A stretch of DNA of 64,000 nt from Ruegeria lacuscaerulensis (lineage in GTDB: Bacteria; Pseudomonadota; Alphaproteobacteria; Rhodobacterales; Rhodobacteraceae), in contig NZ_WQDY01000011.1 in assembly GCF_013033355.1 (NCBI RefSeq), positions 113,486 to 177,485 of the forward strand. Reading direction: 5' to 3'. Below are positions 36,230-45,284 of the stretch, piece after piece. The notes under the pieces were generated by a model that searched no databases, had not been told where the DNA came from, and saw only the letters and a program-made list of their open reading frames with translations. The translations under genes were made by a program, and so were the position numbers. How positions within the stretch are numbered: the stretch's first letter is position 1; every line of letters begins with the position of its first letter.

Positions 36230-37306
36230 TTAGCGTCCGCTGACCGCATCAGCCAGCGATTTGAACCGGACGATCTTGTAGATACCCTTCGAGGCATCTT
36301 CGCCATTGTTCAGTACGGGCGAGCGGTGCAACTCGTTAATCGTGGCATAGACATACCCATCCGCACCGATCGAAAACCCGTCTGGCCACGGCAATTCATC
36401 GTCCGACTGGAACAGCACTTCATAACTGCCATCCGGCTTGGTGACGCCCAGCGCATTGTCCGTCATCGCGGTGATATAGACATTGCCGCCGGTATCCACG
36501 GTTGACCCATCTGAGATCGGCTTGTCGCCATAGCGTTCAACCTTGGCTTCAATATCGGCATCTGACAGGCTTTCATCCAGCAGCGCGGCGGTGGGAATGC
36601 GGTACATTGCGCTGGCTGTCATGGGCGCGAAGTAAACCCACGTGTTGGTCGGATCGACGGTGATCGGATTGATGCCGATCTTCGCAGGATTGCCGCCCAG
36701 CGTAATCTCGCGCCCGTCAATCACCATCGGCGTATCTTCAGGAATCGTATATTTAGAGCCTTCCAGGACCCGACGCGCCCGCCCGGTATCCAGATCAACC
36801 ACGATAATGGCCGAGTTCTGCCCGTCGCCGGTATCCGAGATGTAGATAGCCCCATGATCGCGATCCACAGCCAGATCGTTCAGGAACGATGTGGGCCGCG
36901 CCACAGGCGCGCCGATATAGTGGATTGCGTGCAGCGTTTCGGTTTTGGTGTCCCAACCAACGACGCGTCCGGTCTGGTTCTCGCCCTGACCATCCAGCAT
37001 CCACAGGATTCCATCGCGATCCGCCCGCAGGCCCAACACGCCGTTCAACCCGTCCGCATCATCGTTCGGGGCGCGGGCCCAGTCTTCGGTCGGGTAGGGT
37101 TGGGTGGAGCCGTCCGGCATCACTTCAACCACGCGCAATTCGGGGCCATAGAATTCATGCACGGACATGAACATGCGCCCATCCGGGCCAATGGCCAGAT
37201 TGCCCGGAGGCATGGCCTTTTCAAACTCAAGATAGGTTTCCAACTCGGCTGCCGCTGCGGGCATGGCCAGCGCAAGCGCGCATGTGGCTGCGTAAAGTGA
37301 TTTCAT
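36230..37306 (-). CDS. major royal jelly protein/yellow-family secreted protein
   Basis: 358 aa, signal peptide ending at about ALAMPAAAA/E, then a six-bladed propeller of the royal-jelly/yellow type: GVLGLRADRDGILWMLDGQ, FLNDLAVDRDHGAIYISDTG, DGSTVDTGGNVYITAMTDNAL. These repeats also resemble SMP-30/gluconolactonases, so hydrolase or ligand-binding activity is possible; the real role in bacteria is unknown. I start at the ATG 37306. It is divergent from a LysR gene across 92 bases and is the obvious candidate target. Confidence 0.8.
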   Translation of the reverse strand: MKSLYAATCALALAMPAAAAELETYLEFEKAMPPGNLAIGPDGRMFMSVHEFYGPELRVVEVMPDGSTQPYPTEDWARAPNDDADGLNGVLGLRADRDGILWMLDGQGENQTGRVVGWDTKTETLHAIHYIGAPVARPTSFLNDLAVDRDHGAIYISDTGDGQNSAIIVVDLDTGRARRVLEGSKYTIPEDTPMVIDGREITLGGNPAKIGINPITVDPTNTWVYFAPMTASAMYRIPTAALLDESLSDADIEAKVERYGDKPISDGSTVDTGGNVYITAMTDNALGVTKPDGSYEVLFQSDDELPWPDGFSIGADGYVYATINELHRSPVLNNGEDASKGIYKIVRFKSLADAVSGR

Positions 37307-37398
37307 CAGGTCCTCCTCTGGTCGTGATTCAGCAGATACCATTTGAAATTTTCCGCGATAACTGGCTCAATCTTGAAACCAGCGTTAGGAATTTTCGA

Positions 37399-38274
37399 AT
37401 GTACCATGTGAATGACCTGCTGACCTTTGTCTCGGTCGCGAAAACCGGCGGCGTCGGGTCCGCGGCCAAGGCGCAGGGGATCTCGGCGGCGACGGTCAGC
37501 CATCGCATCACGAAGCTTGAGGAGGTTCTGAACCTCAAACTCTTCCACCGCAACAGCCGCAAGGTGCAACTGACCGAAGAAGGTCTGATCTTTCTGGACC
37601 GGATCGAACCTTTGTTGGCCGATTTGCGCGACGCCGAGCTTGAGGCCGGCAGTGGCACTGGCGCATTGCGCGGACATTTGCGCGTGACGCTGTCACCCTG
37701 GATTTTGTCGCGCTTCATCATGCCGGTTATGAGCGCGTTTCAGGCCGAGCATCCGGACCTGACGGTCGAGTTTCTGGCCGTTGATCGCTATGTCGCGTTG
37801 GTGGATGAGGGTATCGACTGCGCGATCCGGGTGGGACAGATGGCCGACAGCACACTAAAGGCCCGTAAACTAAGCGATAATGACAGGATCATCTGTGCTT
37901 CACCGGTGTTTTGCGAGACATATGGACTGCCGGCCACGGCTGAAGACTTACGCCTAATGCGCTGGGCCTGTCTGCCGTGGCAAACTCGGCTCGACATCAC
38001 GGATGGTCACGGTGCTGCGCAGTTTTCGATCCCGCGCGGGATTGCAGTATCGAACTCGGATATGTTGACCGAAGCGGCGGTACAGGGGTTGGGGCTTGCG
38101 GTCAAATCCCGCTTAGCTGTTCAGCGCGAGTTGGAAAGCGGAGCACTGGTTGAGGTCATGCCTGGTGTTTTGCGGTCACCTGACGCTCCGATCTCATTCG
38201 TGCATGCAGGGAACGCAACACATGGGCGAAAGGTGCGCGCTTTCTCGGATTTGGCCAATCGCGCCTTTCAGTGA
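37399..38274 (+). CDS. LysR family transcriptional regulator
   Basis: 291 aa. N-terminal winged helix (YHVNDLLTFVSVAKTGGVGSAAKAQGISAATVSHRITKLEEVLNLKLFHR) and a C-terminal effector domain with LRVTLSPWILSRFIMPV. It belongs to the short CrgA-like clade judging by IRVGQMADSTLKARKL. The ATG at 37399 has AGGA upstream. The 92 bases to the divergent secreted-protein gene presumably contain its operator; autoregulation is typical. Confidence 0.87.
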   Translation: MYHVNDLLTFVSVAKTGGVGSAAKAQGISAATVSHRITKLEEVLNLKLFHRNSRKVQLTEEGLIFLDRIEPLLADLRDAELEAGSGTGALRGHLRVTLSPWILSRFIMPVMSAFQAEHPDLTVEFLAVDRYVALVDEGIDCAIRVGQMADSTLKARKLSDNDRIICASPVFCETYGLPATAEDLRLMRWACLPWQTRLDITDGHGAAQFSIPRGIAVSNSDMLTEAAVQGLGLAVKSRLAVQRELESGALVEVMPGVLRSPDAPISFVHAGNATHGRKVRAFSDLANRAFQ

Positions 38275-38409
38275 GTTTTCCGTGTTTCCTTGGGGGGAAA
38301 CAAACCAGTTTTTCCCGTTGTGACCTACCCTCAGCTGAATAGATTTCCCGCACTTGTTTCAACCTTTTGTGACTTCGCAGCAAGACGCTGCTTTACGGGA
38401 GAGCCAGTC

Positions 38410-38676
38410 ATGGGAAAACGCGACGACTTGATTGCAAAATACGCGGAAGATCTGAAGAACAAATGCGGGATGGATCCCGATATGGACTTGCTGACCAAGG
38501 TCACGATCGGTTGCGGTCCGGCGATCTACGATGCCGACGCATCGACCGTGGCGGCCTCGCAAGAGGGCGAGATTGAGACTGTCAAAAACAACTTCCTGAT
38601 CAAGAAACTGGGCCTGTCCGATAGTTCTGCGTTAGATGAGGCGATACAATCGGTGCTTGGCACTTATGGTATGTGA
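38410..38676 (+). CDS. DUF2853 family protein, interrupted by an in-frame TGA
   Basis: Starts MGKRDDLIAKYAEDLKNKCGM and is recognisable as DUF2853, a helical family of unknown function. The reading frame stops at TGA 38674-38676 after 88 codons, but the same frame continues with ERNKYRAVVYYMLTKHFG-KESVYG and ends at TGA 38749-38751, nine bases before an intrinsic terminator. That tail looks like the usual family C-terminus, so a full protein would be about 113 aa. Either a nonsense mutation, a sequencing error, or read-through. The start has GGGAG upstream. Confidence 0.75.
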   Translation: MGKRDDLIAKYAEDLKNKCGMDPDMDLLTKVTIGCGPAIYDADASTVAASQEGEIETVKNNFLIKKLGLSDSSALDEAIQSVLGTYGM

Positions 38677-38759
38677 GAGCGCAACAAATACCGCGCTGTG
38701 GTCTATTACATGCTGACCAAACACTTCGGCAAGGAATCGGTCTACGGCTGATCCAATAG

Positions 38760-38783
38760 CGCCCGTCGCAGCGGCGGGCGTTT
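38760..38783 (+). terminator. intrinsic terminator after the DUF2853 gene
   Basis: CGCCCGTCG (38760-38768), loop CAG, CGGCGGGCG (38772-38780), then TTT. Nine base pairs with one G-T pair. Its distance from TGA 38751 supports the longer DUF2853 frame as ancestral. Confidence 0.8.
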
Positions 38784-38869
38784 CCAATTTTAAGTACTTG
38801 GTGTTTGTATCGGCGCCGCTGTTTCGGCTAGTGTCATCTTGTGGCCAGGACGGTCAGAACCGAAGAATT

Positions 38870-38944
38870 TCTATACGCGTGTGGTGAGTCGGGAGCACGC
38901 GGGGTAGGGAAGGTTCTGCATCCGTCGGAACCTTCCCTTTTTTA
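38870..38944 (+). ncRNA. candidate small RNA ending in a strong terminator
   Basis: A perfect terminator (GGGAAGGTTC 38907-38916, GAACCTTCCC 38928-38937, TTTTTT) is preceded by another hairpin (CGCGTG 38876-38881 with CACGCG 38896-38901). The previous gene already has its own terminator at 38760-38783, so a separate rightward transcript in this 160-base gap is the simplest reason for a second one. No promoter was proved. It could instead be a back-up terminator facing the EVE gene. Confidence 0.35.
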
Positions 38945-39364
38945 TTCCGCCTGAGTCTGCCCCAGATCGCAGATCACCTGCCATTCGGCATCCGTAACCG
39001 GCTGCACCGACAGGCGCGAGTTTTTCACCAGCACCATCTCGTCCAGCCGTCCATCGGCCTTGATCTGGTCCAGCGTGACCGGTGTTTTGAAGGGCCGTAC
39101 GGCCTTGATATCCACGCATTCCCAGCGCTCGTCATCGGTGGTGCTGTCGGGATGGGCGGCGGCGCAGACCTCGACGATGCCAACCACCGCCTTGTCCTTT
39201 TGCGAATGGTAAAAGAACCCCCGGTCGCCCACCGCCATCTGACGCATGAAATTGCGCGCCTGATAGTTGCGCACGCCGTCCCATTCCTCGCCTGCGTCCC
39301 CTTTGGCAACCTGTTGGTCCCAGCTCCAGGTCGAGGGTTCGGATTTGAACAGCCAATATGCCAT
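38942..39364 (-). CDS. EVE domain protein (thymocyte nuclear protein 1 family)
   Basis: 140 aa, nearly all one EVE (PUA-like) domain: AYWLFKSEPSTWSWD, WDGVRNYQARNFMRQM, GDRGFFYHSQKDKAVVGIVEV, LVKNSRLSVQPV. EVE domains bind modified bases; the partner here is unknown. The ATG at 39364 overlaps the yciI stop (TGATG), so the two are translated together at the end of the tsaD-gpsA-yciI run. Confidence 0.87.
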   Translation of the reverse strand: MAYWLFKSEPSTWSWDQQVAKGDAGEEWDGVRNYQARNFMRQMAVGDRGFFYHSQKDKAVVGIVEVCAAAHPDSTTDDERWECVDIKAVRPFKTPVTLDQIKADGRLDEMVLVKNSRLSVQPVTDAEWQVICDLGQTQAE

Positions 39365-39633
39365 CAGCCGATGACCTTTTTCCACGCGATCAGGTCGACG
39401 GACTGGAACAACCCGGCCTTGACATAGGGATCATTGTCAGCCCAGCTTTGGGCGGCGGCCATGTCTTCCACCTCAAGTATGATCAGCGATCCGATCATTG
39501 CGTCGCCATCCAACAGGGGTCCGGCCTGTGCAACGACACCGGTTTCTTCGATGTAAGCCAGGTGGTCGGCGCGATTGTCCAGCCGGGTTTGCAATGCGCC
39601 GTCCTTGTCACGGGCGATCAGAGCGATGAGCAT
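39364..39633 (-). CDS. YciI-like protein
   Basis: 89 aa ferredoxin-like fold: MLIALIARDKDGALQTRLDNRADHLAYIEETG and DDPYVKAGLF-type ending (NDPYVKAGLFQSVDLIAWKKV). The conserved His-Asp pair of YciI proteins (His24 and Asp68 region) is present. Role unknown. Its ribosome-binding site AAGGAGG lies in the last codons of gpsA, one base after whose stop the gene begins. Confidence 0.85.
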   Translation of the reverse strand: MLIALIARDKDGALQTRLDNRADHLAYIEETGVVAQAGPLLDGDAMIGSLIILEVEDMAAAQSWADNDPYVKAGLFQSVDLIAWKKVIG

Positions 39634-39634
39634 A

Positions 39635-40591
39635 TTATTCCTCCTTCAGGGGTCTGTTGAGCAGAGTATCAATGGCCTGCGCCACACTATATGTGCCTTG
39701 GCTCAGGTCGGCGACAGTAGCGCTGATAGGCATGTCCAGCCCCTCGGCCCGGGCAATGTCGGACATGGCACGCGCGGTTGCGACGCCCTCGACCGTGGTG
39801 GTGGTGTCAAAGGGCTGATTTCGACCCAAACACAGGCCAAAACGATAGTTTCTGGATAACTCGGACGAGCAGGTCAGCACCAGATCGCCCAGTCCCGACA
39901 GGCCCATAAGGGTTTCGGGCCGCGCGCCGCGAATTAGGGCAAAGCGCTGCATCTCAGCAAATCCGCGCGTCATCAGCGCGGCGCGGGCGCTGTCGCCCAA
40001 ACCGGCTCCGATCGCTGCTCCGCAAGCGATGGCCATGACGTTCTTCAACGCGCCGCCCAGTTCCGCCCCGATCAGATCGGTGGTGCGGTACAGGCGCAGG
40101 TTCGCCGTGGTCAGGTCATGCTGTAGCTCATGCGCATCCTCAGCGCAGGCCAGCGTCAGCGCGGTGGGCAATCCGCGTGCGATATCATCGGCAAAGCTCG
40201 GGCCGGTCAGCAGGGCAGGGCGCGCGTCGGGAATGGTCTGGCGGATGACCGAGATCGGACCCAGCCCGGTGGATAGCTCGATACCTTTGCAGCAGGCCAC
40301 CAGCGTTTTCCCAGCCAGAACCACGCCGTGATCCGTCAGCACACCGCGCAGTTTTTGCATCGGCACCGAGACCAGTAACGTTTGACTGCGCGTTGCCTGC
40401 GTAATGTCCGCCGTTGCGGTGATCGCATCCGGCAAGGTCACACCCGGCAGCCGCGCCGCGTTTTCACGCGTGCTGTGCATCACCCGCGCCTGTTCCGCGT
40501 CTCGCGCCCAAAGCGTTACCGGTCCGTTTCCGGCCAGCGAAATTGCCAGCGCGGTCCCGAATGCACCCGAGCCCAGAACCGAAACGCTCAT
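39635..40591 (-). CDS. gpsA: glycerol-3-phosphate dehydrogenase [NAD(P)+]
   Basis: Reduces dihydroxyacetone phosphate to sn-glycerol 3-phosphate for phospholipids. The Rossmann loop LGSGAFGTA is at 6-14; [21 protein letters not shown] and [15 protein letters not shown] (catalytic lysine) follow, with SRNYRFG in the C-terminal half. Length 318 aa. I start at ATG 40591, overlapping the tsaD stop by ATGA; the upstream frame is tsaD antisense-frame noise. Confidence 0.95.
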   Translation of the reverse strand: MSVSVLGSGAFGTALAISLAGNGPVTLWARDAEQARVMHSTRENAARLPGVTLPDAITATADITQATRSQTLLVSVPMQKLRGVLTDHGVVLAGKTLVACCKGIELSTGLGPISVIRQTIPDARPALLTGPSFADDIARGLPTALTLACAEDAHELQHDLTTANLRLYRTTDLIGAELGGALKNVMAIACGAAIGAGLGDSARAALMTRGFAEMQRFALIRGARPETLMGLSGLGDLVLTCSSELSRNYRFGLCLGRNQPFDTTTTVEGVATARAMSDIARAEGLDMPISATVADLSQGTYSVAQAIDTLLNRPLKEE

Positions 40592-41682
40592 GCCTTGGCC
40601 CCTTTTTTGCCACTGCCAAGCATTGCGGGGCTGGTCTGGTCCAAAGGCCAGCGGGGGCGGGCGGTCAAGTCCAGCCCGTCGCGCGCGCCGGTGCGGAATC
40701 GCTCGATCCCGGCATAGGCGATCATGGCCGCGTTGTCGGTGCAAAGGGCGAGAGGCGGTGCGGTGAAACGCCCGCCTTTCTCATCGCATACAGTCTCTAA
40801 TGCTGAACGAATGGCCGAATTTGCCGCGACGCCTCCGGCCACTGCAATCACCGGCTCCGCGGGGTTTTCGTTTAAATACAGATCCATCGCTCGGCGGGTT
40901 TTCTCGGCCAGTGTATCGACAACGGCCTGTTGGAATCCGGCGCACAGATCGGCGCGGTCCTGACGGGTCAGCCCGCCTTTCTCGGCCACGACCTGATCGC
41001 GCATCCGCATCAGTGCAGTCTTAAGGCCTGAAAAAGACAGATCACATCCGGGGCGGTCCAACAAAGGCCGCGGAAAGCGGAACCGTTTGGGATCGCCTGC
41101 GCGGGCCTCGGCCTCGACCGAAGGGCCGCCGGGTTGCGGCAAGCCCAGTAGACGGGCGGTTTTGTCGAACGCCTCACCCGGCGCGTCGTCGATGGTGCCG
41201 CCCAGACGGGTAAAGTGGTCCGGCCCGTGGGCGATCAGGTATTGGCAATGTCCGCCCGAAACCAGCAGCATCAGATACGGAAACGCGATCCCGTCGGTCA
41301 GGCGTGGCGTCAGCGCGTGGCCTGCCAAGTGGTTCACCCCGATCAAGGGCAGCCCTGTCGCGGCACTGATCCCTTTGGCGCACATCACGCCGGACATGAC
41401 GCCGCCGATCAAACCCGGCCCCGCAGTCACGGCTACGGCGTCCATGTCGGACAGAGCCAAACCGGCCTCCTCAAGCGCCTGCATGACGCAAGTGTCCAGT
41501 TTCTCGGCATGAGCGCGGGCAGCAATCTCGGGGACAACGCCGCCAAAGGCACTGTGCAGTTCGTTTTGGCCATGAACGATCGAGGACAAAACCTCGGCCC
41601 CGTTTTCGCCATGGCGCACAACGGCTGCGGCTGTGTCGTCACAGCTGCTTTCCAACCCGAGGACAGTAAGTGTTTGCACCAT
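40588..41682 (-). CDS. tsaD: tRNA N6-threonylcarbamoyltransferase TsaD
   Basis: Transfers threonylcarbamoyl to A37 of ANN-decoding tRNAs. N-terminal phosphate loop [14 protein letters not shown]; metal ligands His118 and His122 (VNHLAGHAL) and a distal aspartate in [18 protein letters not shown] and [11 protein letters not shown] complete the ASKHA fold. Length 364 aa is normal. Divergent from hemD across about 85-97 bases; first gene of the tsaD-gpsA-yciI-EVE operon. Confidence 0.96.
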   Translation of the reverse strand: MVQTLTVLGLESSCDDTAAAVVRHGENGAEVLSSIVHGQNELHSAFGGVVPEIAARAHAEKLDTCVMQALEEAGLALSDMDAVAVTAGPGLIGGVMSGVMCAKGISAATGLPLIGVNHLAGHALTPRLTDGIAFPYLMLLVSGGHCQYLIAHGPDHFTRLGGTIDDAPGEAFDKTARLLGLPQPGGPSVEAEARAGDPKRFRFPRPLLDRPGCDLSFSGLKTALMRMRDQVVAEKGGLTRQDRADLCAGFQQAVVDTLAEKTRRAMDLYLNENPAEPVIAVAGGVAANSAIRSALETVCDEKGGRFTAPPLALCTDNAAMIAYAGIERFRTGARDGLDLTARPRWPLDQTSPAMLGSGKKGAKA

Positions 41683-41779
41683 TGGCCCGATCCGTTACAC
41701 CTTGGTTGCCAAGCGGGGTATCACCCTGTGCGGATGCAAACAATCCCAAGGCCCAAGGCGCCGACCGTTGTATTTGTTG

Positions 41780-42493
41780 ATGACCCGCCCGCGCGCGGCC
41801 TCTGAAAGGTTCGTTGCGCAGCTTCCGACCCGCGTCAGGTCTCGGGTGCAGGTCATCTATTCCCCGATTCTGGAAATCAAACCCCTGCCGGTTCGTGTGG
41901 ATACGATTGATACGCGTGGGCTGATTTTCACCTCAGCCAATGCGGTGAACGCGGTGGCCTCGGCTGGGGTTGAGCGGTCTCTGCCTGCCTTCTGCGTGGG
42001 TCCTGCAACAACAGGTACGGCAAAAGGTGCTGGGTGGGACGCGCAAATGATGGGCCAGACCGCCGAGGAGTTAATCGCAGCCCTTTTGCAAACACGACCG
42101 CTCAGTCCGCTACTGCACCTGCGAGGCGAGCACAGCCGGGGCAATATTGCCGCGCGGCTGACCGAATCCGGGCTGACCGTGCGCGAACAGCCCGTTTACC
42201 AGCAAAACCTGTTACCGCTGACACCCGAAGCGACTGCCGCCGCAAGCGGTAAATCCCCTGTTTTGGTTCCAATATTTTCACCCAGAACGGCGCGACATTT
42301 TGCCGACATCTGGCGCGGTTCTGCCCCGCTTTGGGTAGCTACCATCAGCCAGGCCACGGCCGAACCCCTTTATTCTTTGCCCTATGCGCGGTTGAAGGTC
42401 GCGAAAGCGCCGACACCCAAGAAAATGCGTAAGGCCGTTAAAAAACTTGTGAAACATGCGTTGCGGGTTGAGGGCGACGTGGCCACCGACTAA
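41780..42493 (+). CDS. hemD: uroporphyrinogen-III synthase
   Basis: Closes and inverts ring D of hydroxymethylbilane. The family is weakly conserved, but LLMTRPRAASERF at the start, LIFTSANAVNAVA, LHLRGEHSRGNIAARL and IFSPRTARHF are typical. The ATG at 41780 would start in mid-strand (MTRPR); a TTG at 41768, with AAGG nine bases upstream, would give MYLLMTRPR and may be the real start. Length 237-241 aa. hemC is not adjacent. Followed by mitofilin-like and hemY genes. Confidence 0.85.
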   Translation: MTRPRAASERFVAQLPTRVRSRVQVIYSPILEIKPLPVRVDTIDTRGLIFTSANAVNAVASAGVERSLPAFCVGPATTGTAKGAGWDAQMMGQTAEELIAALLQTRPLSPLLHLRGEHSRGNIAARLTESGLTVREQPVYQQNLLPLTPEATAAASGKSPVLVPIFSPRTARHFADIWRGSAPLWVATISQATAEPLYSLPYARLKVAKAPTPKKMRKAVKKLVKHALRVEGDVATD

Positions 42494-42547
42494 CTTAGCC
42501 GGGTCTGTTGTTCCAAGCATTTCGGATTCGATAAGGGGAATATTGCG

Positions 42548-43738
42548 GTGGCTGATAAGAAGAACTCCGATCAAAAACCGGTGGATGATCCCAAGACAGA
42601 TGAGTCGGTTGAAGCTGTTTCCGCATCTGAGGAACCGACTATTGACGATGCAACAGCGTTAGAAGAGACCCTTTCCGAAGCCGAAGCCGAAGCCGAAGCC
42701 GAAGCCGAAGCCGAAGCCGAAGCCGAAGCCGAAGCCAATCTTGAACGTTTCAAGGAGAACCTGTCCGAACGTCATTCGGAAAAGAAAGGTGGCTTTGTTC
42801 CGGCGTTGATCGGCGGTGCGATTGCAGCCGCAATCGGGTTCGCGGCGGGCAGTGCTGGTTTGTTCGACTCCGGCAGCTCGGACGCGTTGACCACGCTCGA
42901 GGCAAAGCTGACCGATCAAGCCAACCAAATCGACGCGCTCTCGAAATCTCTGTCCGATGGCTCGGACTTGGAAAGCAAGATTGCTGCTTTGACAGAACAG
43001 TTGGCTCCGATCACTTCGGATCTGGACGCCGTCCAATCCGGCCTTGATGGTTTGTCAGGACAGATCCAGCCTCTGGCTGATCGCTTGGCCGCGCTGGAAA
43101 GCGGCGCGCTGACCCAAGGAGCCACCCCCGAAACCACAGCCGCATTTGAAGCCGAGTTGAAAAAACTGCAGGACTCGCTGGCTGCCCAACGCGCCGAGGT
43201 TGAAAAGATGGTTGCGGAAGCTCAGGCTCTAGAAGCAAAAGCTTCGGATGAGGCTTTGGCCGCGACCAATGCAGCGATACTGTCTAAGCTCCACGGGCAA
43301 TTGGATGCAGGGCAACCCTATTCCGACCTTCTTTCCGAGCTGTCAGCTGGCGGGGTCGAAATCCCGGGTGCGCTGTCCACGGCGGCCGACAATGGAGTCG
43401 CGACGGTTTCGGCCCTGCGTGAGGATTTTGCGCCAGCCGCCCGCGCTGCTCTTGCCGACGCCCGAGAGGCGGAGAAAGGCACGGGGATCGTCGCGTTCCT
43501 CCAGCGCCAGACCGGTGCGCGTTCGGTAACACCGCAAGAGGGTGATGATCCGGATGCGATCTTGTCTCGTGCGCAAGCGGCGCTGTCCGCCGGTGATGTG
43601 GCTGGGGCTTTGAACGAACTGAAATCTCTGCCCGAGGCGGCCCGTGCTGCGCTGGCTGAATGGGAAAAAGCGGCGCAGACACGGGTATCTGCCGTGGATG
43701 CCGCAGATGCGCTTGCTTCTGGCGCGAACTCGAACTGA
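42548..43738 (+). CDS. mitofilin/Mic60-like inner membrane protein
   Basis: 396 aa. An acidic N-terminal cytoplasmic part, including ten Glu-Ala dipeptides from a hexanucleotide repeat (residues about 44-63), a membrane segment (about 82-105, VPALIGGAIAAAIGFAAGSAGLF), a coiled coil in the periplasm (about 110-240), and a C-terminal mitofilin signature (about 300-385). Alphaproteobacterial Mic60 shapes intracytoplasmic membranes. Start is GTG at 42548 with AAGGGGA upstream. The hemD-mic60-hemY order is conserved in this class. Confidence 0.85.
   Translation: MADKKNSDQKPVDDPKTDESVEAVSASEEPTIDDATALEETLSEAEAEAEAEAEAEAEAEAEANLERFKENLSERHSEKKGGFVPALIGGAIAAAIGFAAGSAGLFDSGSSDALTTLEAKLTDQANQIDALSKSLSDGSDLESKIAALTEQLAPITSDLDAVQSGLDGLSGQIQPLADRLAALESGALTQGATPETTAAFEAELKKLQDSLAAQRAEVEKMVAEAQALEAKASDEALAATNAAILSKLHGQLDAGQPYSDLLSELSAGGVEIPGALSTAADNGVATVSALREDFAPAARAALADAREAEKGTGIVAFLQRQTGARSVTPQEGDDPDAILSRAQAALSAGDVAGALNELKSLPEAARAALAEWEKAAQTRVSAVDAADALASGANSN
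42677..42736 (+). repeat. ten tandem GAAGCC hexamers
   Basis: Ten perfect copies of GAAGCC in frame encode (Glu-Ala)10 in the Mic60-like protein. Perfect identity, including third positions, indicates recent slippage expansion. Changes come in whole units and stay in frame. Confidence 0.97.
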
Positions 43739-43748
43739 AGGACCTGCC

Positions 43749-45245
43749 ATGCTGTGGTCACTGATAAAAATCCTTGTATTTGTTGCCATTGTTGGCCTTC
43801 TGGCTATTGGTGCCGGGTTCCTGATGGAAACCAGCGGCGGTATTCAGATCACGGCGGGTGGCACGGAATACACTCTGGGGCCTTTGCAATCGGTTATTGC
43901 GCTGGGCGTGTTGGTCTTTGCAATCTGGGTGTTCTTCAAACTGCTGACCCTGCTGATCGCCACGCTGAAATTCCTAAATGGCGATGAAACCGCCCTGTCG
44001 CGCTATTTCGACCGCAGCCGTGAACAGCGCGGCTATCAGGCGCTGGCTGATGGGCTAATGGCACTGGCTTCGGGCGAGGGGCGCATTGCCATGTCCAAGG
44101 CCACCAAGGCCGAAAAACTGCTGAACAAGCCTGAACTAACCAATCTGCTGGTGGCACAGGCGGCCGAGATGAATGGTGACACCAAGAAAGCCTCGGATAC
44201 CTATAAGAAACTGGTGACGAACAACGCCACCCGGTTTGTGGGCGTGCGTGGTATCTTGAAGCAGAAACTGGCCGAGGGTGATGACGATACCGCCCGGAAG
44301 CTGGCCGAAAAGGCGTTGGCGATCAAGCCGCGCCACGCCGAAACGCAGGATATTCTGCTGGGTTTGCAGACCAAGTCGCAGGATTGGACGGGCGCGCGTT
44401 CGACTCTGACGGCCAAGCTCAAGGCTGGTCATCTGCCGCGCGACGTGTTCAAACGCCGTGATGCAGTGCTGGCTCTGTCCGAAGCCAAGGGCATTCTGGA
44501 CGAAGGCGCCACGGTCGAACAGCAAGAACACGCGATCGAGGCCAACCGCTTGTCGCCTGATCTGGTTCCTGCCGCTGCGATGGCCGCGCGGGCCTATATC
44601 GAAAAGGGCAAGCCGCGCGCCGCGACCAAGATCCTGAAAAAAGCGTGGGAGGTGCAGCCGCATCCCGATCTGGCCCATGCCTTTGCGGAAATCGCGCCGG
44701 ATGAAACGCCGGATGCGCGGATCAAGCGGTTCACCGCCCTGACCCGTATCCACCCGGAAAACCCTGAAACGCGCCTGATCCTGGCCGAGTTGAACATCGT
44801 GGCCGAGGATTTCCCCGAAGCTCGCCGTGCGCTGGGCGATGTGGTCGAAAAACAGGCCGATGCCCGCGCCTATACGCTGATGGCAGCGATTGAACGGGGC
44901 GAGGGCGCCTCGGACGCGGTGGTGCAGGGATGGTTGGCCAAGGCGCTGAACGCGCCGCGCGGGCCGCAATGGGTTTGCGATAATTGCCATGATATTCAGC
45001 CCGAATGGGCTCCGGTCTGCCAGAACTGCCACAGCTTTGACACGCTCAGCTGGCAAACCCCACAAACGCCCGAGATCGCCTCGGCGACCGGTGTTCACAT
45101 GCTGCCCCTGATCGTTGGCGCGCTTGAAGACAAGGTCGAGCCGGAGATTGAAGAGCCGGAAGAAGAAGTTTCGCCCGACGTGATCGAAATGGAGGCCGAA
45201 CCCGTGCGCCCCGATGTCGAGCCTGCGATCGAAGAGAAGGTCTGA
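43749..45245 (+). CDS. hemY: HemY-N domain TPR protein with zinc ribbon
   Basis: 498 aa. Two membrane helices at the N-terminus (about 4-26 and 40-66), then a tetratricopeptide-rich cytoplasmic or periplasmic body (about 90-400), then a zinc ribbon CDNC...CQNC (near 415-435) and an acidic tail. This is the TPR-type HemY associated with hemD, not the FAD-dependent protoporphyrinogen oxidase also called HemY. It probably scaffolds tetrapyrrole enzymes. Start ATG 43749 with GAAGGA upstream. Confidence 0.87.
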   Translation: MLWSLIKILVFVAIVGLLAIGAGFLMETSGGIQITAGGTEYTLGPLQSVIALGVLVFAIWVFFKLLTLLIATLKFLNGDETALSRYFDRSREQRGYQALADGLMALASGEGRIAMSKATKAEKLLNKPELTNLLVAQAAEMNGDTKKASDTYKKLVTNNATRFVGVRGILKQKLAEGDDDTARKLAEKALAIKPRHAETQDILLGLQTKSQDWTGARSTLTAKLKAGHLPRDVFKRRDAVLALSEAKGILDEGATVEQQEHAIEANRLSPDLVPAAAMAARAYIEKGKPRAATKILKKAWEVQPHPDLAHAFAEIAPDETPDARIKRFTALTRIHPENPETRLILAELNIVAEDFPEARRALGDVVEKQADARAYTLMAAIERGEGASDAVVQGWLAKALNAPRGPQWVCDNCHDIQPEWAPVCQNCHSFDTLSWQTPQTPEIASATGVHMLPLIVGALEDKVEPEIEEPEEEVSPDVIEMEAEPVRPDVEPAIEEKV

Positions 45246-45284
45246 GGACTCGGATCAACGGACACTTTAGAACCTTGATGCCAC

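Noticed and set aside
42677..42736. CRISPR or other spaced repeat
   Set aside because: Hexamers are directly adjacent with no spacers and lie in frame inside a gene.
44136..45098. 320-codon frame antisense to hemY
   Set aside because: Shadow of the hemY coding strand; no start signal and unnatural composition.
43749..45245. HemY as protoporphyrinogen oxidase
   Set aside because: There is no FAD-binding Rossmann motif; the protein is a TPR membrane protein with a zinc ribbon. HemJ supplies the oxidase function.
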